A stretch of DNA of 64,000 nucleotides from a virus, in the IMG/VR virus record IMGVR_UViG_3300037808_001516, positions 1 to 64,000 of that record. One strand, given 5' to 3'. Under the pieces are notes generated by a model. That model saw only the letters and a list, made by a program, of their open reading frames with translations, was not told where the DNA came from and did not search any database. The translations under genes and the position numbers were made by a program. The stretch's first letter is position 1. The number at the start of each line of letters is the position of its first letter. Below are positions 1-7,385 of the stretch, one piece after another.

Positions 1-2
1 AC

Positions 3-119
3 AAAGATATCGCAGAACACCTTTCTTTACCTCCAGTAAAAATTCACTGCTCTGTTTTAGCTGAAGACGCTATAAAAGCAGCGATTAAAGATTACAAATC
101 TAAAACCAAATCAGAATAA
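3..119 (+). CDS. iscU: IscU-type Fe-S cluster scaffold, C-terminal end (5' partial)
   Basis: Only the last 38 codons are present. The reading frame gives KDIAEHLSLPPVKIHCSVLA followed by EDAIKAAIKDYKSK, which matches the very conserved C-terminus of IscU, including the LPPVK motif recognised by the HscA chaperone and the third cluster-ligand Cys in the KIHCS context. IscU assembles [2Fe-2S]/[4Fe-4S] clusters from IscS-derived sulfur in the cytoplasm. The other two ligand cysteines lie outside the window. It is followed after 25 bases by a Cys-rich micro-peptide, and a cysteine synthase lies 2.6 kb downstream, hinting at a phage sulfur/metal set. Identity is confident for this segment. Whether the complete gene is intact cannot be seen. 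Confidence 0.85.
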   Translation, partial: KDIAEHLSLPPVKIHCSVLAEDAIKAAIKDYKSKTKSE

Positions 120-144
120 CTAATTAAGAAAGGAGGTGAACACT

Positions 145-225
145 ATGAGTGATACACAAACATGCAAATGCTGCAAGTGTTGTCAGTGCACAAAGGAATG
201 TTGTACTGAGGGCAGCTGCAAGTAA
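145..225 (+). CDS. metallothionein-like Cys-rich micro-peptide (26 aa)
   Basis: A 26-codon ORF opens with ATG six bases after a near-perfect ribosome binding site (aaaggaggtg) and encodes nine cysteines: C7, C9, C10, C12, C13, C15, C19, C20 and C25. The core CKCCKCCQC and the ECC pair are interspersed with Lys/Thr and there are no hydrophobic residues, the layout of metallothioneins and copper-thionein peptides that bind soft metals through thiolate clusters. It follows the Fe-S scaffold gene and is closed by a hairpin terminator, so it is probably the last cistron of an isc-like operon. The very strong Shine-Dalgarno argues that it is translated. I cannot assign it to a named family. Metal binding is inferred from composition only. 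Confidence 0.72.
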   Translation: MSDTQTCKCCKCCQCTKECCTEGSCK

Positions 226-235
226 ACAAAACTTT

Positions 236-259
236 ATACCGCCTCTTCTGGGGCGGTAT
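236..259 (+). terminator. hairpin terminator after the micro-metallothionein gene
   Basis: An eight-base perfect inverted repeat (ATACCGCC at 236-243, GGCGGTAT at 252-259) encloses an eight-base loop and lies 10 bases after the stop codon. The following bases TTCTATTT are T-rich but are not a pure T run, so termination may be partial. It separates the iscU/metallothionein cistrons from the next gene, whose candidate promoter motif starts immediately afterwards. Confidence 0.65.
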
Positions 260-260
260 T

Positions 261-270
261 CTATTTATAT
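261..270 (+). promoter_or_regulatory. CTATTTATAT motif, candidate phage promoter
   Basis: CTATTTATAT lies directly after the hairpin terminator and 18 bases before the start codon of the gene at 289. The same core recurs before the genes at 2109, 3668, 31046 and 41224. It differs from the T4 late -10 element TATAAATA at two central positions. A gp55-like sigma factor is encoded in this window, so a late-promoter role is plausible but not shown. Confidence 0.4.
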
Positions 271-288
271 TGAACAGGAGACAATAAT

Positions 289-720
289 ATGCCAAAATTT
301 AATGGACAAAACAAAAAGAGAATTGACCCTCGTTATTTTTTAAACGAGACAACAAATAGAGATATAGATGAGAGCGCTGAACGTATAGGTCTTGATGCAT
401 CATTCGAAAATTTAAGATCAGGTTTACTTGATATGACGGACGAGCCGCTAGAGGATAACCAGAGAGAGATAGTGGACACACTTCTTAAACAGTTAGATAA
501 ATATAAATGCGGAAGAGTACAGGTTGATCAATCGGTTCCAAGCTTGAATCCACAAGATATTGAACAGCTCGCATCCCTTGCCGGTAATAATCTTCCTAGA
601 TTTTTTGAAATCGCTAATGAGATGCAAAAAGCAGATAATCCAAGTGCATTTTCCGATACCGACGGAGACGGATCCAGCGACAAAGAAGAGTTGATGCAAA
701 TTGCCAAGAACTTAAAATAA
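289..720 (+). CDS. unknown protein with a calcium-loop-like C-terminus
   Basis: A 143-residue acidic soluble protein. The start is supported by caggaga upstream. The middle (about residues 40-90) is predicted helical. Residues 122-134 read SDTDGDGSSDKEE, a DxDxDG-type calcium loop as in EF-hands, dockerins and thrombospondin type 3 repeats. Only one such loop is present, so calcium binding is tentative. No signal peptide or membrane segment is evident. The stop codon abuts the first base of the tmRNA, so the protein and the tmRNA precursor are probably cotranscribed. I do not recognise the family. It could be a small virion or regulatory protein. Confidence 0.7.
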   Translation: MPKFNGQNKKRIDPRYFLNETTNRDIDESAERIGLDASFENLRSGLLDMTDEPLEDNQREIVDTLLKQLDKYKCGRVQVDQSVPSLNPQDIEQLASLAGNNLPRFFEIANEMQKADNPSAFSDTDGDGSSDKEELMQIAKNLK

Positions 721-1028
721 GGGGGCGTACAGGTTTCGACAGGGTAAGGAAAATAATGTGTGCAAGGATGTGTGGGTAGGCACAGTAAAAATACCCAAAA
801 AAATAAACGCAAACGATGACGTTGAAAACTTCGAGGATTATGCGCTCGCCGCATAACCCTTGAGGAGGTCCCCAAATACCTCTTTAATCCAACATTTGGA
901 CTTGTTACTTTATATTATTATATATTTGCTACTTAATGGCTGTCTAGGGCCAGAACTAGACTAACCTTGTGAACGACACACTATTCGAGATGCTTTGGAC
1001 GGGGGTTCGACTCCCCCCGCCTCTACCA
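721..1028 (+). ncRNA. ssrA: tmRNA (SsrA) with divergent tag ANDDVENFEDYALAA
   Basis: Transfer-messenger RNA that rescues stalled ribosomes and tags the nascent protein for proteolysis. The acceptor stem pairs 721-727 (GGGGGCG) with 1018-1024, includes a G3-U70 wobble (723/1022, the alanyl-tRNA synthetase identity element) and ends in encoded ACCA (1025-1028). The T arm is GGGGG-TTCGACT-CCCCC at 1001-1017. The tag frame runs from GCA at 809 to TAA at 854 and reads ANDDVENFEDYALAA. It keeps the start AND and the YALAA end recognised by ClpXP, with a longer acidic middle than the E. coli tag ANDENYALAA. The 5' end touches the upstream stop codon. Pseudoknots were not folded. Length 308 nt is normal for a one-piece tmRNA. 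Confidence 0.93.
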
Positions 1029-1104
1029 CTTTATAAATTCACACAACTGACACATAACTATTTCCAATATCGTGTATACTTATATCGATTACAAGGAAAG
1101 AAAA

Positions 1105-2040
1105 ATGTTAGAAATGATTTTGCCTCTTATAGGCCTTACCCTCGCCGGAGCATCAGTAATAAGCAATGATGCGGTCCAAACCCTCGGGACTTTTATGGTC
1201 TCAAATAAAAAAACAGAATGGTGGAAACTTTGGTTGCCGGCCGCTGCAATTCTCGTAACAACGATTTTATATAGTTGGATAAACTATAACGGAGACATAT
1301 CCTACGGAAGGTTGGAGAATATACCTTACGTAAAGGTCCAGTGGTATCATGCGCTAGCGCCAGGTGTGCTATTGTTGTTAACTCGACTTGGAATACCTGT
1401 CTCTACTACTTTTCTAGTACTCTCAGCATTTGCTTCAAGTGTTGTCTTTGAAAAAATGCTAATCAAAAGCATGCTAGGATACACTGTTTCAGCAGTTTTC
1501 GCCTATTCTCTCTGGATGGGCCTTTCCAGACTTTTAGATGAGAAAAAGAAAGTAAAAAAAGACCAAGAAAAATATTGGAGAGTGGCTCAATGGTTCACAA
1601 CGGGATTTCTTTGGTTTACATGGCTTACTCATGACCTGGCAAACATAGCCGTGTTTGCTCCAAGGCAGATGTCGGGAATTTATGTATCAGGAGTAATCGT
1701 TCTCCTTGTGTCCTTGTTGGCATTTATGTTCTGGGAAAAAGGAGGAAAGATACAAGAAATAGTTACCAGCAAGTCTTCTACCTCTTATGTTCGTTCCGCA
1801 ACTATCATCGACGCAGCATATGCTTTTGTCCTTTTGTACCTCAAAGAGATGAATAACATACCAATGAGTACCACTTGGGTCTTTGTAGGGCTTCTGTGCG
1901 GCCGAGAACTCGCCATAGCGACGACTTACGGCCGTAAGATAAAGAGAGTGTTTCCTATGATAGTAAAGGACTTCCTAAAGATGCTCCTGGGCCTCGCGGT
2001 GTCTGTGGTTATTATTGTAATGATACAGACGGCAACATGA
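1105..2040 (+). CDS. PiT/PHO4-family-like phosphate permease
   Basis: A 311-residue polytopic membrane protein with about eight hydrophobic helices. The PiT (PHO4) family moves inorganic phosphate with a cation, and two duplicated signatures are visible. Near the N-terminus is ISNDAVQTLGTF, with a partner WLTHDLANIAVF mid-protein (compare GANDxANAxGT). GIPVSTTFLVLSAF and NIPMSTTWVFVGLLCG correspond to the family's PVSTTxxxxxxxxG repeat. This internal duplication is typical of PiT, but the protein is shorter than the usual 400-500 residues. I place the start at ATG 1105 (acaaggaaag seven bases upstream); an earlier in-frame ATG at 1072 lacks a site. It sits between the tmRNA and an unknown protein gene. 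Substrate could be sulfate or another anion. Confidence 0.72.
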   Translation: MLEMILPLIGLTLAGASVISNDAVQTLGTFMVSNKKTEWWKLWLPAAAILVTTILYSWINYNGDISYGRLENIPYVKVQWYHALAPGVLLLLTRLGIPVSTTFLVLSAFASSVVFEKMLIKSMLGYTVSAVFAYSLWMGLSRLLDEKKKVKKDQEKYWRVAQWFTTGFLWFTWLTHDLANIAVFAPRQMSGIYVSGVIVLLVSLLAFMFWEKGGKIQEIVTSKSSTSYVRSATIIDAAYAFVLLYLKEMNNIPMSTTWVFVGLLCGRELAIATTYGRKIKRVFPMIVKDFLKMLLGLAVSVVIIVMIQTAT

Positions 2041-2089
2041 ATGTTGAGAAGATTACCGTTTCAGCGCCAAATTGAGTTTTAAGCTTCAA

Positions 2090-2103
2090 TAACACTATTT
2101 ATA
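2090..2103 (+). promoter_or_regulatory. TAACACTATTTATA motif, copy 1
   Basis: A 14-base word repeated exactly at 3632-3645 in another gap between genes. Here it is also flanked by an inverted repeat, TAACA at 2090-2094 and TGTTA at 2105-2109, which could form a weak operator or hairpin. The motif ends five bases before the ATG at 2109, leaving no room for a ribosome site. Confidence 0.45.
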
Positions 2104-2108
2104 ATGTT

Positions 2109-2777
2109 ATGAAAATTATAATGGAAAATTGGAAAAAATATATAAAAGACCTCGTCGTAAATAATCCAGTCTCTTCCTGGTTAGAAGATAATCAACCAGA
2201 ATTCGTAAGAATACAAAATTTCGCAATATCTAAAACAAATACTTTTTTCTTATGGACATCTAAGGGACCTCAAAGAAAAAAAATCCAAAACAAGGTGATT
2301 TCCACAAAAGGAACACCAGAAGAGGCCCGGGCTATAGAAAGGTTGAGATCTTGGGACGATAATGCCTACAAATCAAATGCGTTCCGTCACATATTGACAT
2401 CGTTAATGATCTCACACAGATCTTTCGGACCAGAAGCCACGCGTATCGCCGGATATGGAAAAGAAGCTATAGATCTGCTTTTGAAAAACCTGCCCAATGT
2501 GATACCATCGACAAAAGTACTTCAAGATTCAGAGGTCGATTCCAACAACAACGAAGTGGGAATTCAGTTATCAAAAAGATTTAATCATATAAGTCCAGAT
2601 AAAATGAAAGATGAAGAGTATGTTAAGGCTGTTTTGTATCGTATAAAAGAGGGCGAGTTTTGGTTAGATCCAGAGGAAGACCCCCAGGGTCAGGACGGCG
2701 ATCTTACTAGCGCATCTATCATAAAATACAAGGACCTGGTTAAATTAAGAGATCGAAAGAAAAAAAGACAATCATGA
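2109..2777 (+). CDS. unknown phage protein, DUF6973-like
   Basis: A 222-residue soluble, charged protein with a basic C-terminal tail (RDRKKKRQS). Residues 89-110 contain SNAFRHILTSLMISH, followed about 50 residues later by DSEVDSNNNEVGIQL. The spacing of an N-x-FRH helix and a D...NN..G segment recalls, from memory, the DUF6973 family of bacterial proteins of unknown function. That family link is tentative. No Shine-Dalgarno precedes ATG 2109 or the in-frame ATG 2121, so the start is uncertain. The stop overlaps the ATG of the cysteine synthase gene by four bases, so the two are probably translationally coupled. Confidence 0.6.
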   Translation: MKIIMENWKKYIKDLVVNNPVSSWLEDNQPEFVRIQNFAISKTNTFFLWTSKGPQRKKIQNKVISTKGTPEEARAIERLRSWDDNAYKSNAFRHILTSLMISHRSFGPEATRIAGYGKEAIDLLLKNLPNVIPSTKVLQDSEVDSNNNEVGIQLSKRFNHISPDKMKDEEYVKAVLYRIKEGEFWLDPEEDPQGQDGDLTSASIIKYKDLVKLRDRKKKRQS

Positions 2778-3634
2778 ATCTTATAAAACCAATCGTTGGT
2801 GAAACTCCTCTTATTAAAATTTCAAGTAAAATCTATGCAAAACTGGAAACCTATAACCCAGCTGGAAGCGTAAAAGACAGAATGATAACTTACGTCGTCG
2901 ACCGCGCTCGCCTCTTCGGAAAAATTCATGACAACTCAATACTCTGTGACGCAACAAGTGGTAATACTGGGATTGCTCTTTCAATGGTTGCTGCATCTAT
3001 GGGTTTGCCTTGTTTGATATTTATGCCGTCAAACATGTCAGAAGAGAGGAAGCAAATGATTAGAACCTATGGTGCAAAAATAATAGATGCACCTGATGAT
3101 GATTTTGCAGGGGCAATCGCAATGCGGGATCAATATCTAAAGGCAAACGAGAATGCCTGGTCGCCGATGCAATTTAGTAACCAGGAAAATGTTCTTTGCC
3201 ACCAAAACCAAACAGCACCGGAAATACACAAACAAGTAATTGAAAGAAAATATCTCTGGTCCGCTTTTATTCACGGTGCAGGTACGGGAGGCACAATGGA
3301 AGGCGTAAGAAGATATAAAGAAGTTCAAAACCTTAGAACAAAATTGTGTTTAGTGCAACCTGCAGAGTCTCCACATGGCATCCAAGGCATTGCGGACGGA
3401 AAAGACTTTTTATTTAACTCTGAAGATGCCGATAAGATAATGATTATAAAGACAGAGGATGCAATCAATAGGGCTAAACAATTTGCCAGAGAAACTGGTA
3501 TATTGGTAGGTATATCATCAGGAGCAAATATATTAGCATCAGAAAGATATGTAGAAAACAGAATAATCTCGGGTATAGTTGTGACCATGTTGTGTGACAG
3601 AGGTGAACGCTACATGTCCATTTACGGAAAATAA
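2774..3634 (+). CDS. cysteine synthase-like PLP enzyme (CysK/CysM)
   Basis: O-acetylserine sulfhydrylase family, which makes cysteine from an activated serine and sulfide. All PLP-fold signatures are seen: NPAGSVKDR with the Schiff-base lysine K34, TSGNTGIAL as the substrate loop (about residues 60-68), GAGTGGT as the phosphate cup (about 165-171), GISSGAN near residue 248 and the C-terminal CDRGERY. At 286 residues it is slightly shorter than CysM (about 300), with a compact N-terminus. It overlaps the preceding gene by ATGA. In a phage next to iscU and a Cys-rich peptide it probably supports sulfur supply. A serine/threonine dehydratase or cystathionine beta-synthase role is less likely because the TSGNTG loop and the C-terminal pattern are of the CysK type. 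Confidence 0.85.
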   Translation: MNLIKPIVGETPLIKISSKIYAKLETYNPAGSVKDRMITYVVDRARLFGKIHDNSILCDATSGNTGIALSMVAASMGLPCLIFMPSNMSEERKQMIRTYGAKIIDAPDDDFAGAIAMRDQYLKANENAWSPMQFSNQENVLCHQNQTAPEIHKQVIERKYLWSAFIHGAGTGGTMEGVRRYKEVQNLRTKLCLVQPAESPHGIQGIADGKDFLFNSEDADKIMIIKTEDAINRAKQFARETGILVGISSGANILASERYVENRIISGIVVTMLCDRGERYMSIYGK

Positions 3635-3645
3635 CACTATTTATA
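3632..3645 (+). promoter_or_regulatory. TAACACTATTTATA motif, copy 2
   Basis: An exact second copy of the 14-base word at 2090-2103. It begins at the last bases of the cysteine synthase gene (stop TAA) and ends 22 bases before ATG 3668. It heads the four-gene basic-protein/hydrolase cassette, so it is a good candidate for that operon's promoter or regulator site. Confidence 0.45.
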
Positions 3646-3667
3646 TTAGACGTTCCGGAGAATAAAA

Positions 3668-4198
3668 ATGAAGATAAACATTATTTTAGAAAAAAAAGAA
3701 AAAGACTTCACACAACATATGATGTTCGACCCTAATTCTGACGACAAGAAAGAAGCAGAAAAAGTAGAAGACCATGAAGAGATGGCAGAGAAAGGCTACA
3801 CTCATGTCGACCCTGAAGAACTGCGTAAAGTCCTCAAGGACGAAGGCGGAGCGTCAGGTATGGACCCGTTCTTAGAAGCACTTCCAGATAGCGATGAGGA
3901 AGAAATAAAGAAAACCCTCGATGCAATGGAAGACGTTGGCCAACACGAAGACGGTGATTATATCCTTGATGATGATAAAGAGATTATTGTCAATATAATA
4001 AAGGAAGAAATACGTTTTGTTCTGGAGAAAAGAAAGAAGCGCAAAAAGAAGAAAAAATCAAAAGGCAAGAAAGACGCATGCTATCGTAAAGTAAAATCTA
4101 GATACAAAGTCTGGCCATCTGCATACGCCTCTGGAGCACTTGTTAAGTGTCGCAAGGTGGGAGCAGCAAATTGGGGCAACAAGAGTAAAAAGAAATGA
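3668..4198 (+). CDS. small phage protein, acidic N-terminus and Lys-rich Cys tail
   Basis: A 176-residue bipartite protein. Residues 20-105 are strongly acidic. Residues 106-120 form an amphipathic IIVNIIKEEIRFVLE helix. Residues 121-135 are almost pure Lys/Arg. The tail (138-176) carries C138 and C161 within YKVWPSAYASGALVKCRK and ends in NWGNKSKKK. This tail is a motif I associate with small basic proteins of marine T4-like phages and some giant viruses; function unknown. The polybasic block suggests nucleic-acid binding or an internal head protein. It is the first of four genes joined by 4-nt ATGA overlaps. The start is preceded by tccggagaataaaa. Confidence 0.7.
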   Translation: MKINIILEKKEKDFTQHMMFDPNSDDKKEAEKVEDHEEMAEKGYTHVDPEELRKVLKDEGGASGMDPFLEALPDSDEEEIKKTLDAMEDVGQHEDGDYILDDDKEIIVNIIKEEIRFVLEKRKKRKKKKKSKGKKDACYRKVKSRYKVWPSAYASGALVKCRKVGAANWGNKSKKK

Positions 4199-4665
4199 AA
4201 AAACAAGAACTCATTCAAATTATAAAAGAGGAAATCGAAGCTGTTTTACTTGAGAAGTGCCAGAAAGGTTATAAAACCCACCCTACAAGAAAAACAAAAA
4301 AAATGTATGGCAAAACATATCGTAATTGTATAAAAGCGGATGAGTCCAAAGAAGTGGAAGAGTCAGACGAGGTTTTGGGAGAAGAGGGATTGCATCAATG
4401 GTTTGACGACAAAGATGCCGACGGTCAAAAAGGTTGGGAACAGATTGGCGGAAAATATGATGGAAAACCGTGCGCCAAGCAACCTGGCCAAAAAACAAAG
4501 CCAAAATGTGCATCACCAGAGAAGGCAGCAACAATGTCTAAAAAAGAGAAAGAATCAGCTGCCAGAAGAAAAAGGGCAAAAGATGGTAATCCAAATCGCC
4601 GCGGCAAAGCAAAAAATGTGAAAACAGATTCTAGCCGTAAAAAAACAAAAGGAAAAAAATCATGA
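4195..4665 (+). CDS. Lys-rich phage protein with IIKEEI N-terminus
   Basis: A 156-residue basic protein. The N-terminus KKQELIQIIKEEIEAVLLE is the same amphipathic IIKEEI helix found inside the preceding protein, suggesting a shared targeting or assembly tag. Next come KGYKTHPTRKTKKMYGKTY, an acidic linker, and LHQWFDDKDADGQKGW, in which DKDADGQKG looks like a calcium-type loop. A Cys pair region (about 98-112) precedes a Lys/Arg/Ser-rich tail with NPNRRGKAKNV. Similar tails occur in other T4-like phage proteins of unknown role. It overlaps both neighbours by ATGA. DNA packaging, head-internal or DNA-condensing roles are possible; none is proven. Confidence 0.68.
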   Translation: MKKQELIQIIKEEIEAVLLEKCQKGYKTHPTRKTKKMYGKTYRNCIKADESKEVEESDEVLGEEGLHQWFDDKDADGQKGWEQIGGKYDGKPCAKQPGQKTKPKCASPEKAATMSKKEKESAARRKRAKDGNPNRRGKAKNVKTDSSRKKTKGKKS

Positions 4666-7385
4666 AACTGAACGAATTCGTAAAAATGTTTAAGAATAAC
4701 TCTCTTTATAGAGAAGATAAAGTTAACGAAAGAGAAGGATCATTTTTATCGGACCTAGACTCAGATTCAATTAGCACTCTAGATAGAATGCCGTCTTTTG
4801 ATCTCAAGAAAGAACCAGGAAGCACCACTTCTTTCAAGGATTCCCCACCTTCTTCAATGAAAACAGATGATGATGAAACGCCTGAAGCTGAAGAGACAGG
4901 CTACACTTCGTGTTTCTCCCAAAAGGGACACAACTTGACTTTTCAAGATGCTGCTTTTCTAGTGTATGGCTACGCCAGAGACAATAGCCTAATCGACTAT
5001 CCAATCACGGACTTCGACAACAGAAGTGAGTTTACTGGAAAACAGTGCACACCGGAATTCGTAAAGGTCATAAAAATCGTACAAAGAGATCTCGGAGTAG
5101 AAAATGATGGAGTGATAGGTAATATTACAATATCTAACATCGAGAAAAAGAATAGTGGAAATGAAGACAAGCCCGCCACAGCTACGGTGATCGCAGCCCC
5201 AACCAGTACTAGTAACGCCGGAAGAACAATTTCTATTATAGGTAAAAGAGGGTGGACACACGGATCGGCTGGGAAACAGAGTAATGTAATACCCGGTATA
5301 ATTAATTCTGTAAATGTTCAAGATATTATGATGTCTTCCGGACAGTTTACGCTTGGAATGGCTAGGCCATCTACAGCATGGGGCAACCCAGTTCTCGCCC
5401 AGGTTATGATCGCTGCAGCGGAATATGCCCAAAAGTTTAAAAACCCGGAAAATGACAATTCCGGCAAGATTGATCTTGGAAATGTTGGATACAAGTATGG
5501 TGGACCAATATCGACAAGTACTTCACACCAGGTCGGTTTGGATATAGATTGCAGTTTTTATAGAAATGATGGAACTTCTAGGTGGTTTATGGCGCCTCAA
5601 GACTTCAAATCTTTTGATGTTGATAGGAATGTTGCATTTATGCATTACTTAGTTAGTGCCGCAAACCCAGAACTAACTCAATGTTTTGTTTCGAATGAAA
5701 CTTGGAATTTATTGACAAAAGCAGTCGAAAATTCTAGCGATCAAATAAAAACTATGTTTAAATTACTTCAGTCAAAACGTGGATCCCGCGGTGGCGTTAA
5801 CCACTTCAAAGATCATAATAATCATTACCACATTAGATTGAAGCATCCAGATAATTCAATAACACTCAAACAACTAAAGGATAAAATAGGTCAAGAAGAA
5901 TTCGATAAACTAGTCAAACAGTCTTTGTCTAACAGTCTTGTAAACATTAGCCGAGCTGGAAAGTTAGATATTGTAAAGAAAGATAAAGCGTATTCAAAAT
6001 ATTACGATGGCGCCATTGATGAGTTCTTAAAAGATCGCCCCGGAATGACCAATATCGCAAAGAAATACAATGTTGGGATAGAATCCTGGAAAAACACAAC
6101 AGAAGATTTGGCTTCGTTAATAAGGGTTGATCCAGAAGAAATAAACAAATTAACTCGAAAAAAAGTGATAAATTTTCAAAAAGCAATTGGCATCAAGCCT
6201 GACGGCGTCGTCGGAGGAGATACTTTAACCGCGATGGCTTACATTTCAGACGCAAGTGCCAAGGGATTGATGGAGAGTAAAGAAGGAGTCGGCTCATCAA
6301 ACAAAATAGATCTTGTAGGGTTTATGAAAACCCCAGCATATAGGGCAAGAAAGAGAAAAATATCCAACACAATAGATAATAAATTTAAAATTAAAAAAGA
6401 TACAACTTCGAAGGATAAGGGTGAAGGCTCTATTGTTGATCTCTTGAAAAGCACAGCGCCCTCAAATTTCGGGTTTGTCGTGGGTACTATTGACGGAACA
6501 ATACTGGCCTCACATAATGAAGATAAAATGTTCTATGGAGCATCTAGTAACAAGACCATGGCAGGCCTTGTTCAACTAATAAAATTTGAAAACGACAAAG
6601 AAAAACAACTTGACGATGGAGAACTTCGAGGGCTGCTGACATACGCAAATAGGGTGCCTCCTTATACTGGTGCAGATTCCAATAGAGTTAACAGATCTTT
6701 AACGGGCATAAAGAAGTTCGAGGCAACATCTCTTCGAACCGGCAAAACATACACCAAGCACCCACATTACAGAAAAGGACAAAGACCGAAAATAGGCGTC
6801 ATCAATGGAGAAGACGTTAAGAGAATAGCTAAAATATTTGATATTAATAACGGAAAGTTCCGATATGGAGGTGCGAGAAATAAACAAACTCCTCTAGATC
6901 AGTTTAAACTTTTCGCAGGACTGGCAAGAATAGACACGAAAAACTTTAAAGATCAAAAAGAAAAACAATATTACAATGAACACAAAGATGCTTTTGATAG
7001 AGTAATTAAAATTACCAAAGAAAGGACAAAGTCCCAATACAAGGGAGGAAAAGGCTGGCTTCAAGATACTGGTATATACAGATCAGGAACTGAAGGTGTT
7101 TGGATGAAAGGCGGCCAAGCTGCCGGCGCCGCAAACATAGCCTTCGCATTTGAAGGAAAGTATGTTGTTTCTGTATATTCTAAAAGCATCAACAAAGCAA
7201 TAACTGAAGATTCTCCCGGCCCTTTTGCTGGAGATGACAAACACTTTGACAAGCAAGGTTTCCTACGAGATTTAGATATAGTCTCCAAAATAGTAGAAGA
7301 ATTAATGAAAAGACACGTTTTAAAGACCTTGGAGGAATCACTGAAAAGTGTAATAAGAATAATTATTGAGAGGAAAGTTAAATGA
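4662..7385 (+). CDS. 907-aa dual peptidoglycan enzyme: M74 endopeptidase plus beta-lactamase-like domain
   Basis: Likely a virion-associated or lytic murein hydrolase. Domains in order: an acidic, low-complexity N-terminus (1-80); a peptidoglycan-binding-type repeat (about 130-160, VQRDLGVENDGVIG); an M74/MepA-like zinc endopeptidase with HQVGLDID (H289, D294/D296) and the second metal motif HNNHYH (H385, H388, H390); a second peptidoglycan-binding repeat (about 485-525, FQKAIGIKPDGVVG); then a serine beta-lactamase/DD-peptidase-like domain with SxxK (S628-x-x-K631 in FYGASSNK) and a KGG triad (816-818) in the place of KTG. MepA cuts D-Ala-mDAP cross-links; the second domain could be a DD-carboxypeptidase or substrate-binding relic. 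No signal peptide is present. The C-terminus (SLKSVIRIIIERK) echoes the IIKEEI helices of the neighbours. It is ATGA-coupled on both sides. Confidence 0.8.
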   Translation: MKLNEFVKMFKNNSLYREDKVNEREGSFLSDLDSDSISTLDRMPSFDLKKEPGSTTSFKDSPPSSMKTDDDETPEAEETGYTSCFSQKGHNLTFQDAAFLVYGYARDNSLIDYPITDFDNRSEFTGKQCTPEFVKVIKIVQRDLGVENDGVIGNITISNIEKKNSGNEDKPATATVIAAPTSTSNAGRTISIIGKRGWTHGSAGKQSNVIPGIINSVNVQDIMMSSGQFTLGMARPSTAWGNPVLAQVMIAAAEYAQKFKNPENDNSGKIDLGNVGYKYGGPISTSTSHQVGLDIDCSFYRNDGTSRWFMAPQDFKSFDVDRNVAFMHYLVSAANPELTQCFVSNETWNLLTKAVENSSDQIKTMFKLLQSKRGSRGGVNHFKDHNNHYHIRLKHPDNSITLKQLKDKIGQEEFDKLVKQSLSNSLVNISRAGKLDIVKKDKAYSKYYDGAIDEFLKDRPGMTNIAKKYNVGIESWKNTTEDLASLIRVDPEEINKLTRKKVINFQKAIGIKPDGVVGGDTLTAMAYISDASAKGLMESKEGVGSSNKIDLVGFMKTPAYRARKRKISNTIDNKFKIKKDTTSKDKGEGSIVDLLKSTAPSNFGFVVGTIDGTILASHNEDKMFYGASSNKTMAGLVQLIKFENDKEKQLDDGELRGLLTYANRVPPYTGADSNRVNRSLTGIKKFEATSLRTGKTYTKHPHYRKGQRPKIGVINGEDVKRIAKIFDINNGKFRYGGARNKQTPLDQFKLFAGLARIDTKNFKDQKEKQYYNEHKDAFDRVIKITKERTKSQYKGGKGWLQDTGIYRSGTEGVWMKGGQAAGAANIAFAFEGKYVVSVYSKSINKAITEDSPGPFAGDDKHFDKQGFLRDLDIVSKIVEELMKRHVLKTLEESLKSVIRIIIERKVK

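Noticed and set aside
149-343. 64-residue plus-strand ORF overlapping the Cys-rich peptide
   Set aside because: It is out of frame with the peptide that has the strong ribosome site, runs through the hairpin terminator, and shows no protein-like composition.
528-875. Minus-strand ORF across the tmRNA and the preceding gene
   Set aside because: It is antisense to a structured RNA and to a better-supported gene, and has no ribosome site.
1047-1080. Promoter CTGACA...TATACT before the PiT-like gene
   Set aside because: The spacer is 22 bases, too long for a sigma70 promoter; only the -10-like box is left.
969-1169. Plus-strand ORF starting inside the tmRNA
   Set aside because: It lies on the tmRNA acceptor/T arm and overlaps the PiT-like gene in another frame.
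1-3634. Bacterial chromosome or prophage border at the left end
   Set aside because: IscU, cysteine synthase and PiT are bacterial-type, but the same strand, tight spacing, the phage-type small proteins and the shared 14-base motif continue without a break, and no integrase or attachment repeat is seen.
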